Assembly: GCF_016756315.1 (NCBI RefSeq)
Contig: NZ_AP024235.1
Location: forward strand, 1,736,001-1,800,000
Reading direction: 5' to 3'
Source of the DNA: Alteromonas sp. KC3
GTDB lineage: Bacteria > Pseudomonadota > Gammaproteobacteria > Enterobacterales > Alteromonadaceae
Length of the DNA: 64,000 nucleotides
A model generated the notes under the pieces. That model saw only the letters and a list, made by a program, of their open reading frames with translations. It ran no database searches and had not been told where the DNA came from. Both the position numbers and the translations under genes were made by a program. Below are positions 36,448-46,118 of this stretch, piece by piece (position 1 is the stretch's first letter; each line of letters opens with the position of its first letter).

Positions 36448-36645
36448 ATGCCTAAAATGAAAACTGTAAGCGGTGCCGCCAAACGTTTTAAGAAAACGGG
36501 TTCTGGCCGCTTTAAAAGCAAACAGTCTCACTTACGTCACATTCTGACTAAGAAGAGCTCTAAGCGTAAACGTCACCTTCGTGGCAAGAAACTGGTTCAT
36601 GACTCTGATACCAAATTGGTTCAGCGCATGTTGCCTTACGTATAA
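36448..36645 (+). CDS. rpmI: 50S ribosomal protein L35
   Basis: L35, 65 residues, the full family length: [20 protein letters not shown] at the start, then the basic run [16 protein letters not shown] site precedes the ATG. It lies between infC and rplT (18 bases before the next start), the standard gammaproteobacterial order. Confidence 0.97.
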   Translation: MPKMKTVSGAAKRFKKTGSGRFKSKQSHLRHILTKKSSKRKRHLRGKKLVHDSDTKLVQRMLPYV

Positions 36646-36660
36646 GACTTAGGAGACTGA

Positions 36661-37020
<360 letters not shown>

Positions 37021-37052
37021 TTATTAACTAATTAAGTTTAAGTTCTTTCGGG

Positions 37053-37085
37053 AAAAGGCGAGCAGGATGCTCGCCTTTTTTCGTT
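37053..37085 (+). terminator. Terminator of the infC-rpmI-rplT operon
   Basis: AGGCGAGCA (37056-37064), loop GGA, then TGCTCGCCT and a T-run. The stem extends further with A/T pairs. It also lies before the convergent manC 3' end and may work on both strands. Confidence 0.93.
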
Positions 37086-37109
37086 TTAAGACTTAATTCA
37101 ATGCCTATT

Positions 37110-38507
37110 TTAACGCCCATAGCGGTCAGTGAATCGAACGATATCATCTTCACTTAAGTACCCACCAGACTGAATTTCAATAATCTCCAATGGGATCTTT
37201 CCCGGGTTTTCAAGCGAATGTATGGTTCCAATAGGAATATATACAGACTCATTTTCAGTAAGGAGTCGTGTTTCGCTGTTGATGGTTACTTTGGCGCAAC
37301 CCGAAACGACTACCCAGTGTTCAGCACGATGATGGTGCATTTGCACAGAAAGCATCTCACCAGGTTTGACCGTTAAGCGTTTAACTTGGAATCGAGCTCC
37401 TTTATCAATCGAGTCGTAACTACCCCATGGGCGATATACTTCTCTGTGAAACTCGAATTCTGGCCGTTTATCACGCTCTAACTTATCTACTACACGCCTG
37501 ATACTTTGTGTATCGTCTTTATGAGCAACTAAAACAGCATCTTTCGTTTCTACAATAATGACATCATGTAAACCAACTGCTGTCACTAGGCGTTGTTCGG
37601 CATTGATATAGCAATTGCTGGTGTTCTCTAACAGTGTGTCGCCAATACGCACATTACCATCGTTATCTTTATCTGCATTTTCCCATAGAGAAGTCCAACT
37701 ACCTACGTCGCTCCACTTTGCATTTAAAGGTACCATCGCTGCACAGTCGGTTTTCTCCATGACCGCGTAATCTATCGAATCACTGGGGCACGAAGCAAAA
37801 ATATCCGTATCGACCCGTATGAAATCTAAATCTGGTTTTTCCGTCTCGATAGCGCGTTGACATACCTCTAGCATAGCAGGTGCATGTTTACCGAGTTCTT
37901 CTAAGTACCTGCTAGCTCTAAACATAAACATGCCGCTGTTCCAGAAATAGCCCCCTGATTCTATAAATTGCTGAGCAGTTTCAAGAGTAGGTTTTTCAAT
38001 GAATGAAGCAACATTAAAACCGTTGTCTAGTTTATCGCCAGCTTTAATATATCCGTATCCCGTGTGAGGGTGTTGGGGAACGATGCCGAAGGTTACCAGC
38101 AAATCTTGCTTAGCGAGCACTTGCGCGTTTTCAATCGCTTGTTGAAATAGTTCTTCATCTTCGATTACGTGGTCCGCTGGTAATACAAAAAGAATAGGAT
38201 CATCGCCTTCTTTTGTTGCATGGAGGGCGGCAAGTGCAATTGCTGGTGCTGTATTACGACCCACTGGCTCAAGCAGAATTCCGTCGTGTTCGATATGCTT
38301 TTGGCGCAATTGCTCAGCGACTATAAAGCGATGAGCGTCGTTACATACAACAATAGGGGATTGCAAGTTGCTATTACTTAAACGTGCGATTGTATCTTGA
38401 AGTAGTGAACTGTCTGATGTCAGCGATAGAAATTGTTTGGGGTACGCGGCGCGAGATTTAGGCCACAGGCGACTACCAGTGCCGCCTGCCAATACTACGG
38501 GTTTCAT
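37110..38507 (-). CDS. manC: Mannose-1-phosphate guanylyltransferase / mannose-6-phosphate isomerase
   Basis: A type II bifunctional enzyme of 465 residues supplying GDP-mannose for polysaccharide. The N-terminal nucleotidyltransferase has [14 protein letters not shown] and [14 protein letters not shown] near 105 and FIEKPTLE near 170. The C-terminal cupin isomerase (about 350-465) has [31 protein letters not shown] and a final [12 protein letters not shown]. It lies 24 bases downstream of the sugar transferase in the same direction, forming a two-gene unit divergent from the main EPS operon. Confidence 0.95.
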   Translation of the reverse strand: MKPVVLAGGTGSRLWPKSRAAYPKQFLSLTSDSSLLQDTIARLSNSNLQSPIVVCNDAHRFIVAEQLRQKHIEHDGILLEPVGRNTAPAIALAALHATKEGDDPILFVLPADHVIEDEELFQQAIENAQVLAKQDLLVTFGIVPQHPHTGYGYIKAGDKLDNGFNVASFIEKPTLETAQQFIESGGYFWNSGMFMFRASRYLEELGKHAPAMLEVCQRAIETEKPDLDFIRVDTDIFASCPSDSIDYAVMEKTDCAAMVPLNAKWSDVGSWTSLWENADKDNDGNVRIGDTLLENTSNCYINAEQRLVTAVGLHDVIIVETKDAVLVAHKDDTQSIRRVVDKLERDKRPEFEFHREVYRPWGSYDSIDKGARFQVKRLTVKPGEMLSVQMHHHRAEHWVVVSGCAKVTINSETRLLTENESVYIPIGTIHSLENPGKIPLEIIEIQSGGYLSEDDIVRFTDRYGR

Positions 38508-38531
38508 TTTTATCTATTTAGCTCTTTGGTT

Positions 38532-39986
38532 TTAATAGGCGTTTTTATTCACAAAGCCGTTAAAGACAGTCATAAAGACAATCTTAATATCGAACCAAAT
38601 TGACCAACGATGAATGTAATCTAAGTCATATTCAACGCGTTGTACCATCTTATTGGTCGTTTCAGTTTCTCCGCGAAGGCCATTCACTTGTGCCCAGCCT
38701 GTAATACCAGGCTTTACTTTATGGCGAAGCATATACCCAGTGATGATCTTTCGATACTCCTCATTATGCGCGACAGCGTGAGGACGCGGCCCAACGATAG
38801 ACATTCGACCTTGTAATACATTAATAAACTGAGGTAGTTCGTCAAGTGAAGTACGCCTTAAAAAGCCGCCTATTTTTGTAAGACGTGCATCGTTCTTCGT
38901 TGCTTGCTTTACCACAGAGCCGTTGTCTTGTGTGGTCATCGAGCGAAACTTATAAACGGTTATTTGTTTACCGTCTAATCCGTAGCGCTTTTGTTTGAAA
39001 ATCACAGGGCCTTTTGAAGTAAGTTTAACTGCAGCTGCAATACACAACATTGGAACAGAGATTAGCGTGAGTATCAGGGTACTCAGTACGACATCTTCCA
39101 ATCGTTTTAAGACATCGCTAGCGCCTTGGAAAGGTGTGTCATATACACTCAATGCTTGTACATTACCTACGGTTTGCCAACGTGCATTGAGTAGGTTGTA
39201 CATAAAGAAGTTAGGAATAACATACACACTAGCAGTTGTATCACTGCACTGCTCTAAGATTGCGCGTATACGATTTTCCGCACTCATCGGCAACGCAATA
39301 TAAATATAATCAACTTCATTGCGCTTGGCCATTTCTATTGCTGCCTCTATGTTGCCAAGCACCGCGCCTTGTAATTCGTGAGGAAGCCTCTCTGCTTCCC
39401 TGTCATCATAAATACCATTGAAGCGAATACCTAAATGCTCGTTCTGCTGTATCTGAAGTGCGACATTTGCGCCAAGGTGAGTGGCACCAATAATAATAGA
39501 ACGTCGTGAATTTAAACCACTTTTTCTAATCTTAAAAAGAAACTTCCGCATCACATAGCGCCACACAATAAGTATGACAAACGAAGAGGCAAACCACAGC
39601 AAAATAGCAGGAGGAGGTGTTTTGATATCTTGTACAAAGAAGTACCCAAAGGTCATTGTGCCCAGAATACTTAATCCCCAAGTAATGGCTGCCGCGCGCA
39701 AGACTTCAGGGGTACGGTGTCCGCGCCATGAACGGTATAATTCAACCCCTTCAGCGGAAATTTGAAAACATATGACATTGATAAATAAAAGAATAAGGCT
39801 AGTTGCATCAATCTGAGTACCGTAATACGCCGCAGATGCATAATACAGCATTGTAACGAGAGACAAGTCGATAAGGCGATATATCGTCGAAAAGCCACTT
39901 TGATTTCTAACCGCCAAGCCACTGTTGGTGCTGGATTCGACGGGGCGTGCTTTGATCGCTTTGTTAGATTCTACTCTGTTGTCCAT
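38532..39986 (-). CDS. Undecaprenyl-phosphate sugar phosphotransferase (WcaJ-like)
   Basis: A polyprenyl-phosphate hexose-1-phosphate transferase of 484 residues that starts EPS repeat units on the lipid carrier. Four N-terminal hydrophobic segments and a CoA-binding-like domain (RRSIIIGATHLGANVAL) precede the C-terminal catalytic domain: a membrane helix, KGPVIFKQKRYGLDG, YKFRSM, LRRTSLDELPQ, IVGPRPHAVAHN and KPGITGWAQVNGLRGET. Glucose-1-phosphate is usual for this subgroup, galactose-1-phosphate possible. Transcribed divergently from the barrel-wza-wzc operon. Confidence 0.93.
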   Translation of the reverse strand: MDNRVESNKAIKARPVESSTNSGLAVRNQSGFSTIYRLIDLSLVTMLYYASAAYYGTQIDATSLILLFINVICFQISAEGVELYRSWRGHRTPEVLRAAAITWGLSILGTMTFGYFFVQDIKTPPPAILLWFASSFVILIVWRYVMRKFLFKIRKSGLNSRRSIIIGATHLGANVALQIQQNEHLGIRFNGIYDDREAERLPHELQGAVLGNIEAAIEMAKRNEVDYIYIALPMSAENRIRAILEQCSDTTASVYVIPNFFMYNLLNARWQTVGNVQALSVYDTPFQGASDVLKRLEDVVLSTLILTLISVPMLCIAAAVKLTSKGPVIFKQKRYGLDGKQITVYKFRSMTTQDNGSVVKQATKNDARLTKIGGFLRRTSLDELPQFINVLQGRMSIVGPRPHAVAHNEEYRKIITGYMLRHKVKPGITGWAQVNGLRGETETTNKMVQRVEYDLDYIHRWSIWFDIKIVFMTVFNGFVNKNAY

Positions 39987-40034
39987 TGAAGTATCTCTAA
40001 AAAATATGAAGTCCGAAGCTAAAGCGATTGTTCA

Positions 40035-40142
40035 CTAGGAAGCGCCAAGCTTGTAAGTAAAGAAGAGTTGCTCAAAAAGAATAGGCAAAAACCATGCCCC
40101 AACGAAAAAGAAAAACAGAAAGCCTGTCACAACAGCGTACAC
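40035..40142 (-). CDS. Possible hydrophobic micropeptide upstream of the sugar transferase
   Basis: A 35-codon minus-strand frame with GTG start codes for an almost wholly hydrophobic peptide (VYAVVTGFLFFFFVGAWFLP, then a short amphipathic end). It would be a single membrane span, read in the same direction as the sugar transferase whose start lies 49 bases further on. No convincing ribosome site precedes it, and A/T-rich DNA gives such frames by chance. Confidence 0.25.
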   Translation of the reverse strand: MYAVVTGFLFFFFVGAWFLPILFEQLFFTYKLGAS

Positions 40143-40590
40143 CTCATATGAAAACTGCCAACGCTATCACTTAACATAGGTTAGTATATCCATGTTGTAA
40201 TTTTATTACAAAGTGATGCAAAAAGGTTTTCCAACAAGGTATCTATTATTCAAAAAATATGTGCTCAAGCCGTTTTATTATACCTATTAAATGGGATACC
40301 ATGTAAAAAAAGCGACCAAAGACATACAGTTGAAATAATACCTCGTTAAGCTTTTGCAATCTTGTCAGGGTGTGGTGTATCGCCAGATACGGTGCCAATT
40401 ACTTCAAGAAAAACTACTCAAATGTACAATGATTAGCGCTCCGTCTTTTGAAGAAGGCGTTGCTGTCGCTATTAATTCGAAACAATTGCGAAAAGTGGGC
40501 ACGCGTATTGCTCTCTTTTTAAATGATGAAATAATTACACAACGAGCATAGGAGAAATGTGGCGTTGTGAGTCAATATGCGTTGTCGTTA

Positions 40591-40620
40591 TGCAACTTGG
40601 TTAAAAGTTGCACTGTTTTT
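40591..40620 (+). terminator. Terminator-like hairpin in the EPS leader
   Basis: TGCAACTT (40591-40598), loop GGTTAA, AAGTTGCA (40605-40612), then CTGTTTTTACG. It stands 33 bases before the barrel gene start, within the expected leader, and could attenuate the operon. Confidence 0.45.
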
Positions 40621-40652
40621 ACGCATTGAGGGCCAGAATTAAAGGAGCATAT

Positions 40653-41858
40653 ATGTCTAGAAGGACACTCAGTATATTAGCGTTGTCGGTCATTTGCGCC
40701 ACACCAACGCTCTATGCGCAGGAAGCCGGACGCATTCAAGCAGGGCAGTTCGATATCATTCCCTCATTTGAGTCATCAATGGCGTATGTTGGCAACGTAG
40801 CCTACGCACGGGACAACGACCCTAAAATTTACAGTTGGCGAGCAATCTTTTCGCCTGAATTGATTGCTGCAACTCAAGTCGACGGCAATCCAGTTCAGTT
40901 TGGTTATCGTCTTGAACGTGGTGTTTATTTCTCTAGTACACCTGATGATTATACTGACCACTTTTTAGAAGCGTCAGGTGAGTTTGAACTCAATAGTCGT
41001 CATAGAGTAAATGCACTAGCCCAATACGAAGATGGGCACGAAGACCGTGGTACTGGTTTTTCATTGGGCTTAGGCACTAATATCGCAACACCAGATAGAT
41101 ACAAAAGTTCCTTTATAGGCACTGAGTATATGTATGGCGCGGTAACGTCAGATGGAATGCTTACTTTCAAAGCTAACCGACAAACCCTTGATTACGATAG
41201 AGATGAACAGGCCTATCTTATTCGTGACCGCGTTAAAAATAGAGTAGGCGCCGAATTTGGGTATCGCATTGGCTCAGCTACAACGGCAGTTTTGGACGTT
41301 ACCCAAACCTACGTACGCTATGACAATCAAGAAGGTATTGATACCCGCGATAGTGACGAAACCCGTGTTCTTCTTGGTCTTAAGTGGGAAACAACGGCTG
41401 CGACTACTGGATTTGCAAAAGTAGGCTATAAAGAAAAGGATTTTAAAGCAGACTCTCGCAGTACGTTTTACGGCACTGATTGGGAGGTGGGCGTTGAATG
41501 GCAACCTCTGACCTACAGTACTTTTCGATTTTCCACTAATGCAGACACGCGCGAAACAAACGGTGAAGGTAACTTCATTCGCGGCAGAGACTATACCGCA
41601 TCTTGGAAGCACGAATGGCTTCAGCGCCTGAGTTCGTCGTTAAGAGTGTCTAGAGAAACCAACGAATACTTCATTGATAATGACGCGATTGATAATCGTG
41701 ATGACACCTTGATGCGCTATGTAGCATCACTTAACTATGAAGCACGCCGTTATTTAACCTTTACATTTTTCTATGAACTCGCTGACCGAGATAGTAACCG
41801 CGAATTAATCGGTTATGATAGAAATGTTGTTGGTATTTCTGCAGAGGTCACCCTGTGA
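40653..41858 (+). CDS. Outer-membrane beta-barrel protein of the EPS operon
   Basis: A 401-residue exported protein. The signal peptide ends at TPTLYAQ (about residue 23). The rest alternates polar and aromatic residues in many short strands (for example FGYRLERGVYF, LGLKWETTAATTGFAKVGYKEKDF, YLTFTFFYELADRDS) and ends in VGISAEVTL, typical of EpsL/BBP2-type barrels found with exopolysaccharide export. AAAGGAG precedes the ATG; an earlier in-frame ATG at 40608 is discarded. It shares GTGA with the next gene (4-base overlap). It may form the outer-membrane channel for a short Wza that lacks one. Confidence 0.84.
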   Translation: MSRRTLSILALSVICATPTLYAQEAGRIQAGQFDIIPSFESSMAYVGNVAYARDNDPKIYSWRAIFSPELIAATQVDGNPVQFGYRLERGVYFSSTPDDYTDHFLEASGEFELNSRHRVNALAQYEDGHEDRGTGFSLGLGTNIATPDRYKSSFIGTEYMYGAVTSDGMLTFKANRQTLDYDRDEQAYLIRDRVKNRVGAEFGYRIGSATTAVLDVTQTYVRYDNQEGIDTRDSDETRVLLGLKWETTAATTGFAKVGYKEKDFKADSRSTFYGTDWEVGVEWQPLTYSTFRFSTNADTRETNGEGNFIRGRDYTASWKHEWLQRLSSSLRVSRETNEYFIDNDAIDNRDDTLMRYVASLNYEARRYLTFTFFYELADRDSNRELIGYDRNVVGISAEVTL

Positions 41859-42403
41859 AACGTAAAGTCGTAAGTTTTATTGCATGTTTTATCCTGTCAC
41901 TGTGTTGTTTTGGTGCATTAGCACAGCAGGGCAATTTGAGTATGAGCCAGTATCAGCTTGGCTCGGGCGATAGAATTAGTATCAGTGTATTTGGGCAAGA
42001 CGACTTATCGATGGAAGTGCGCCTACCTGATGTTGGCACCATAAACTATCCGTTTTTGGGCGAGATAAAGCTTGTAGGGCTTACCGCAGATGAAGTTGAG
42101 CGCCTGATTTACGATGGGTTGCTTGGTGATTACCTTGTTAATCCTTCCGTATCGGTATCCATTATAGAATATCGACCTTTCTTTATTGACGGCGAAGTGA
42201 AACGGCCGGGAGGTTACCCGTACCAACCGGGATTATCAGTGAATAAAGCTGCGGCGCTTGCTGGTGGATACACTGAGCGTGCGGCGCGCGATAAAATAAC
42301 TATTGTAAGAGAAAAAGACGGAAGAACATTTGAATTCACTGTTACCGTCAGTGATATGATCCAACCTGGTGATATCATTACCATTAATCAACGCTTCTTC
42401 TAA
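41855..42403 (+). CDS. Wza-like polysaccharide export protein (short form)
   Basis: A 182-residue periplasmic export protein. A signal peptide ends near ALAQQ; there is no clear lipobox, though two Cys lie in the signal. The Poly_export domain (YQLGSGDRISISVFGQDDLS, VSVSIIEYRPFFIDGEV) is followed by one SLBB-like segment (KRPGGYPYQPGLSVNKAAALAGGYTERA). Classical Wza is about 380 residues and has further SLBB repeats plus a C-terminal helix barrel through the outer membrane; both are missing, so another protein should supply the outer-membrane pore. GTG start overlaps the preceding stop. Confidence 0.88.
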   Translation: MKRKVVSFIACFILSLCCFGALAQQGNLSMSQYQLGSGDRISISVFGQDDLSMEVRLPDVGTINYPFLGEIKLVGLTADEVERLIYDGLLGDYLVNPSVSVSIIEYRPFFIDGEVKRPGGYPYQPGLSVNKAAALAGGYTERAARDKITIVREKDGRTFEFTVTVSDMIQPGDIITINQRFF

Positions 42404-42426
42404 TACAGTAACGTTTGGGAATAAAA

Positions 42427-44643
42427 ATGGCAGTAAATAGCAGGGAAGAGTTTCACAATGGTATGTTTGAGAATGAAACCATTGATGTCGCTCACTATTT
42501 AGGAATTATTAAGCGTTACGCATTTCGCATAGTGTCGTTGGCGATTGCGTTCACCATTCTCGTTACGCTTCTTGTAATGCGAATGACACCGCTATACACC
42601 TCTACTGCTACGATCCTTGTGGAAGCTGAAAAGGCAAATGTAGTCTCTATCGAAGAGGTCTATGGGCTAGATACTAAGCGTAAAGACTACATGCAAACAC
42701 AGTTTGAGATTTTGCGCTCACGGCAAATAGCACAGCGTACAGTTGAGAGTATGTCATTGTATAATAACGATGATTTCATGCCAGCTGAAGACGAGTCTAG
42801 CATAGTTGATGATATCAAGGCTCAACTGACAGAGTGGTTGCCTTTCTTACCGCAAGAAGAGATTAAGACGCTAACATCCGAAGAAATCCTTGCTGCCAAA
42901 AAACGCAAAGCGACCTCTTTGCTTATGAAAGCACTCAATATTGAGATGGTCGACAACACTCAAGTGATGCGTATTACGGTAACCACTGAGTCGCCCAACC
43001 TATCTGCAGAGCTCGCTAACGCAGTTGCCGATGTTTATATTGAGAACTACTTACAAGCTAAGCTTGATATGACAGCGAAAGCAACCTCGTTTTTGACCGA
43101 TAGTATTGAAGGACTTAAAGATAAACTGGATGTAGCAGAGCGTAATCTTGCAAAGTTCTATGAGCAAAATCAGGTGGTGAATATCGACGGCGTGGTTGGG
43201 CTCGCATCGGATGAACTAGAGCAGCTCAACAAGCAACTGCTCGATGCGCAAACTGCGCTTAAGTTAAACGCTGTAATTTATAGACAAACGCGTAATGATG
43301 TTTCGCTAAATGATATTGCTCGGTTACCTGAGGTACTTAATCATCCAACTATTCGCGATGTACGCCGCGATGAAGCGAAAGCAATGACCCGAGTTAGTGA
43401 GTTGAGCAAAGTATATGGACCTAAGCATCCAAGAATGATTGCTGCCAATGCGGAATTAAGTTCAATAAGAGATACCTTGAGTAGTCAAATTCGTGACCTT
43501 ATCACCAGTATCACGACGCAATATGAAGTTTCAGAAGACCGCGTTGCACAGCTTGAAAGAGAAGTAGAAGAAGCTAAAGCAGAGTTTCGTTCATTGTCTG
43601 CGCTTGATAACCAACGCAAAGCGCTGCAGCGCGAAGTCGATATTAACCAGCAGCTTTACAATTCATTTTTTACTCGATTGAAAGAAACCGATGAGCTTGG
43701 TGGCTTTGAATCGGCAAATGCGCGCATACTCGACGAAGCTATGCCCAAATATATACCGTCAGAGCCAAACAAGAAGCTCCTGATTGGCGCAGCATTTGTT
43801 TTTAGTATTGGATTTGGTGTGTTTCTCGCCATCGCAATGGAAACACTTAACAGCGGTATTCGTTCAGTTGAAGATGTCGAGCGCAAGCTGGGACAGCGTA
43901 TGTTGGGGCTTATTCCTTGGCTTCCGCATAAAAAGAAAACCAATTTGCCTGTACGCTCTTTCTTTGATGGTAAAAAGCACCAATTTGCTGAATCTGTAAG
44001 GACGTTAAGAACAAGTTTGTCGTTGCTTAACATCGACAAAGAAGAGCAGGCGATAATGATAACGTCCAGTGTTCCCAAAGAAGGGAAGACCACGGTATCT
44101 ATTAACTTAGCGTTTGCACTAGGGCAGTTAGACAAGACTATTCTAATTGACGCTGATTTACGTCGTCCAAGCGTAGGTAAGCAATTTAATATTCCTAATT
44201 ATCAACCTGGCGTGGCTAACCTCATATTAAAGTCTCACACTTTTGAGGAATGTCTGGTGCAAGATGAAGAATCACGTATTGATATATTGTCGGCTGGTAC
44301 TATTCCTTCAAACCCACAAGAGTTACTCGCAGATAAAGGTTTTGATGAATTAATTAAATTCCTCAAAACGCAGTATAAATATGTGGTGGTAGATACTGCT
44401 CCTACGCAAGCGGTCAGTGATTCAATGGTCATTGCGAATTCGTGCGACTCTGTCATTTATGTGGTGCGCGCCGACAGTACGAGTGAGAAACTCATCAACA
44501 ACGGATTATCACGTTTTCTACAAGTAGGCCATCGTCTTGATGGTGTGGTATTAAATCAAGTAGACTTACGCAAATCAGATGTTGCACAAAGGTATGCTGG
44601 ATTTTATGACCAATATGGTTACACAAGTCATAAGAACAGTTAA
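42427..44643 (+). CDS. Wzc-like chain-length regulator / tyrosine autokinase
   Basis: A 738-residue inner-membrane co-polymerase and BY-kinase. A first membrane segment (about 30-50), a long periplasmic coiled-coil region (about 200-420), a second segment (about 445-465), then the kinase with Walker A SSVPKEGKTT (about 545-555), Walker A' ILIDADLRRPSVG and a Walker B-like VVVDTAP. The C-terminus is tyrosine-rich (RYAGFYDQYGYTSH), the autophosphorylation cluster. The ATG at 42427 with GGGA upstream is preferred to a TTG four codons earlier. The phosphatase gene follows 9 bases later. Confidence 0.94.
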   Translation: MAVNSREEFHNGMFENETIDVAHYLGIIKRYAFRIVSLAIAFTILVTLLVMRMTPLYTSTATILVEAEKANVVSIEEVYGLDTKRKDYMQTQFEILRSRQIAQRTVESMSLYNNDDFMPAEDESSIVDDIKAQLTEWLPFLPQEEIKTLTSEEILAAKKRKATSLLMKALNIEMVDNTQVMRITVTTESPNLSAELANAVADVYIENYLQAKLDMTAKATSFLTDSIEGLKDKLDVAERNLAKFYEQNQVVNIDGVVGLASDELEQLNKQLLDAQTALKLNAVIYRQTRNDVSLNDIARLPEVLNHPTIRDVRRDEAKAMTRVSELSKVYGPKHPRMIAANAELSSIRDTLSSQIRDLITSITTQYEVSEDRVAQLEREVEEAKAEFRSLSALDNQRKALQREVDINQQLYNSFFTRLKETDELGGFESANARILDEAMPKYIPSEPNKKLLIGAAFVFSIGFGVFLAIAMETLNSGIRSVEDVERKLGQRMLGLIPWLPHKKKTNLPVRSFFDGKKHQFAESVRTLRTSLSLLNIDKEEQAIMITSSVPKEGKTTVSINLAFALGQLDKTILIDADLRRPSVGKQFNIPNYQPGVANLILKSHTFEECLVQDEESRIDILSAGTIPSNPQELLADKGFDELIKFLKTQYKYVVVDTAPTQAVSDSMVIANSCDSVIYVVRADSTSEKLINNGLSRFLQVGHRLDGVVLNQVDLRKSDVAQRYAGFYDQYGYTSHKNS

Positions 44644-44652
44644 TAGAGTTTA

Positions 44653-45375
44653 TTGATCGATATACACAGTCACATTTTACCTGGCATTGACGATGGTGCT
44701 AGGTCCATGGATATTGCTCTTGAAATGGCAAGACAGGCCGTAAGTTGTGGTGTGACGCATATGGTTTGTACTCCGCATATTCATAAAGGGTACTTTGACA
44801 ATACACCACAATCTATAGAGGCGTCGTATCATTCGCTTGTAAAAGCAGTCAACGACGCTGATATTCCGCTGACACTTTCTTATGCCGCTGAAGTGAGAGT
44901 AAACGAACTTATTCCCGTGTGGTTAAGAAAAGGTGAGCTGCCTTTTATTGGAACGTGGAATGGTAAGAACGTACTCTTATTAGAAATGCCTCACAGTCAC
45001 GTACCACAAGGTTTAGACAGTTTGGTAAAGTGGTTGCTTCGCAATAATGTACAACCTCTTATCGCTCATCCCGAACGCAACAGAGAGCTGTTGGCCGAAC
45101 AGCACAAGTTTGCATGGTTACAACGCCTCGGTTGCTTATTTCAAGTGACAGCAGGAGCTTTAACCGGTCGATTTGGTGAGAATGTCGAGCAGTTTGCTCA
45201 TGCTTTGATGTCTGAAAAGTCTTTTCATATTGTGGCGTCTGATACCCATGATTTGGCACGTCGTCCCAATGACATGAAAGCGGCATTTGAGAGGGTTTCG
45301 TTGTTTGACAAAACCTTTGCAGAATTGGTGTTTATTAATAATCCAGCAAAAATAATCGGCCAAGAACACCTGTGA
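44653..45375 (+). CDS. CpsB/CapC-type tyrosine phosphatase
   Basis: A PHP-fold, metal-dependent protein-tyrosine phosphatase of 240 residues, expected to dephosphorylate the Wzc tail. Metal ligands are visible: DIHSHILPGIDDGA (4-16), TPHIHKG (about 40), AEVRVNE (about 79), ETPHS-like LLEMPHSHVP (about 112), IAHPERN (about 137) and SDTHD (about 197). The start is TTG: the family begins with the IDIHSH motif at this position and no ATG fits. A weak AGAG site precedes it. Confidence 0.92.
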   Translation: MIDIHSHILPGIDDGARSMDIALEMARQAVSCGVTHMVCTPHIHKGYFDNTPQSIEASYHSLVKAVNDADIPLTLSYAAEVRVNELIPVWLRKGELPFIGTWNGKNVLLLEMPHSHVPQGLDSLVKWLLRNNVQPLIAHPERNRELLAEQHKFAWLQRLGCLFQVTAGALTGRFGENVEQFAHALMSEKSFHIVASDTHDLARRPNDMKAAFERVSLFDKTFAELVFINNPAKIIGQEHL

Positions 45376-46118
45376 TGATAAAGCTTAAGAGCGTGTTTTC
45401 AGATAGTCGAGCTACCTCACTTATTAGTGGGCTTATTGCACTGCTTGCGCTATGGGCACTCGTTTTAAGTGCTCAGCAGTTCATGGCTGGAAATGCATAT
45501 TACAGTGTGAAAAACAGTATTGAAAAATGGCAAAGAACACCTGACCAACTCAGTGTGGAGGGTGTCGACAATGCGCTTTCTCAAATAAACAAGGCGGTGT
45601 CTGCCTTTCCCAATAATGCATTCTATTATCAAATGCGTGGGCAGGTGTTCGAGTGGTATGCCCAAACACAGTATGTCAGCGGCCAGCTTCCAACAAATAA
45701 ACAGTTAGATTATTTAAATGAAGCGTTTGTTAACTATGAAAAAAGCATACAGTTAAGACCAAACTGGAGCGGCAGTTGGGTAGGGCTTGCATCCATAAAA
45801 TGGAAAAAGAATGAGCTAGATGAAGTCTTTTACCAGTATTTGAACATGGCAATAGAGAGTGGGCCTCAAGACGCTATCTTACATAAATTTATCGTTGAAT
45901 TTGGACTAACAATGTTTAACGCAAGATCTGTCCACTATGTTAACGTGCGCGACTTGCTGAAAAAGCATTTAGCGTTAGGTCTTGCCAACCCGTTGAGTCG
46001 TGACTTTGTGCTTGCCGTTATTGCAAGGCAGCGGTCACAGAAAGTGGTATGCCGATGGCTAAATCAAGCACAGTACTCGATAAGAAAGCACATACCGGGT
46101 TGTGTAGTGTTTAACTAG
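45372..46118 (+). CDS. VpsP-like EPS protein with TPR-like helices
   Basis: A 248-residue protein with one N-terminal membrane segment (LISGLIALLALWALVLS, about 17-33) and a soluble part, probably periplasmic, with TPR-like helices (VDNALSQINKAVSAFPNNAFYY; YLNEAFVNYEKSIQLRPNWSGSW). It resembles VpsP-type proteins of Vibrio and Alteromonadales EPS clusters, which have no defined reaction. The first codon (GTG 45372, or ATG 45375) overlaps the phosphatase stop, so the genes are coupled. The 3' end overlaps the convergent gene by 8 bases. Confidence 0.78.
   Translation: MMIKLKSVFSDSRATSLISGLIALLALWALVLSAQQFMAGNAYYSVKNSIEKWQRTPDQLSVEGVDNALSQINKAVSAFPNNAFYYQMRGQVFEWYAQTQYVSGQLPTNKQLDYLNEAFVNYEKSIQLRPNWSGSWVGLASIKWKKNELDEVFYQYLNMAIESGPQDAILHKFIVEFGLTMFNARSVHYVNVRDLLKKHLALGLANPLSRDFVLAVIARQRSQKVVCRWLNQAQYSIRKHIPGCVVFN

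Larger units (their letters stand above)
39987..40652. promoter_or_regulatory. EPS divergent promoter region
   Basis: A 666-base gap between divergent EPS operons. It is A/T-rich and holds no recognised gene; a 65-codon frame at 40354-40551 has no recognisable product. It contains a small hydrophobic minus-strand frame (40035-40142) and a terminator-like hairpin (40591-40620) close to the barrel gene. No ops/JUMPstart element was found. Such a length before an EPS operon suggests several regulator sites, none of which I can name. Confidence 0.4.

Noticed and set aside
40354-40551. 65-codon plus-strand frame in the EPS promoter gap
   Set aside because: No ribosome site, no recognisable motif, and composition like non-coding DNA around it.
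40597-40612. TTGG...TTGCA resembling a sigma-54 promoter before the barrel gene
   Set aside because: GG and GC are 9 bases apart, not 10, and the bases form a hairpin that explains them better.
39987-40652. ops/JUMPstart element for RfaH
   Set aside because: No GGCGGTAG-type sequence was found in the leader of either EPS operon.
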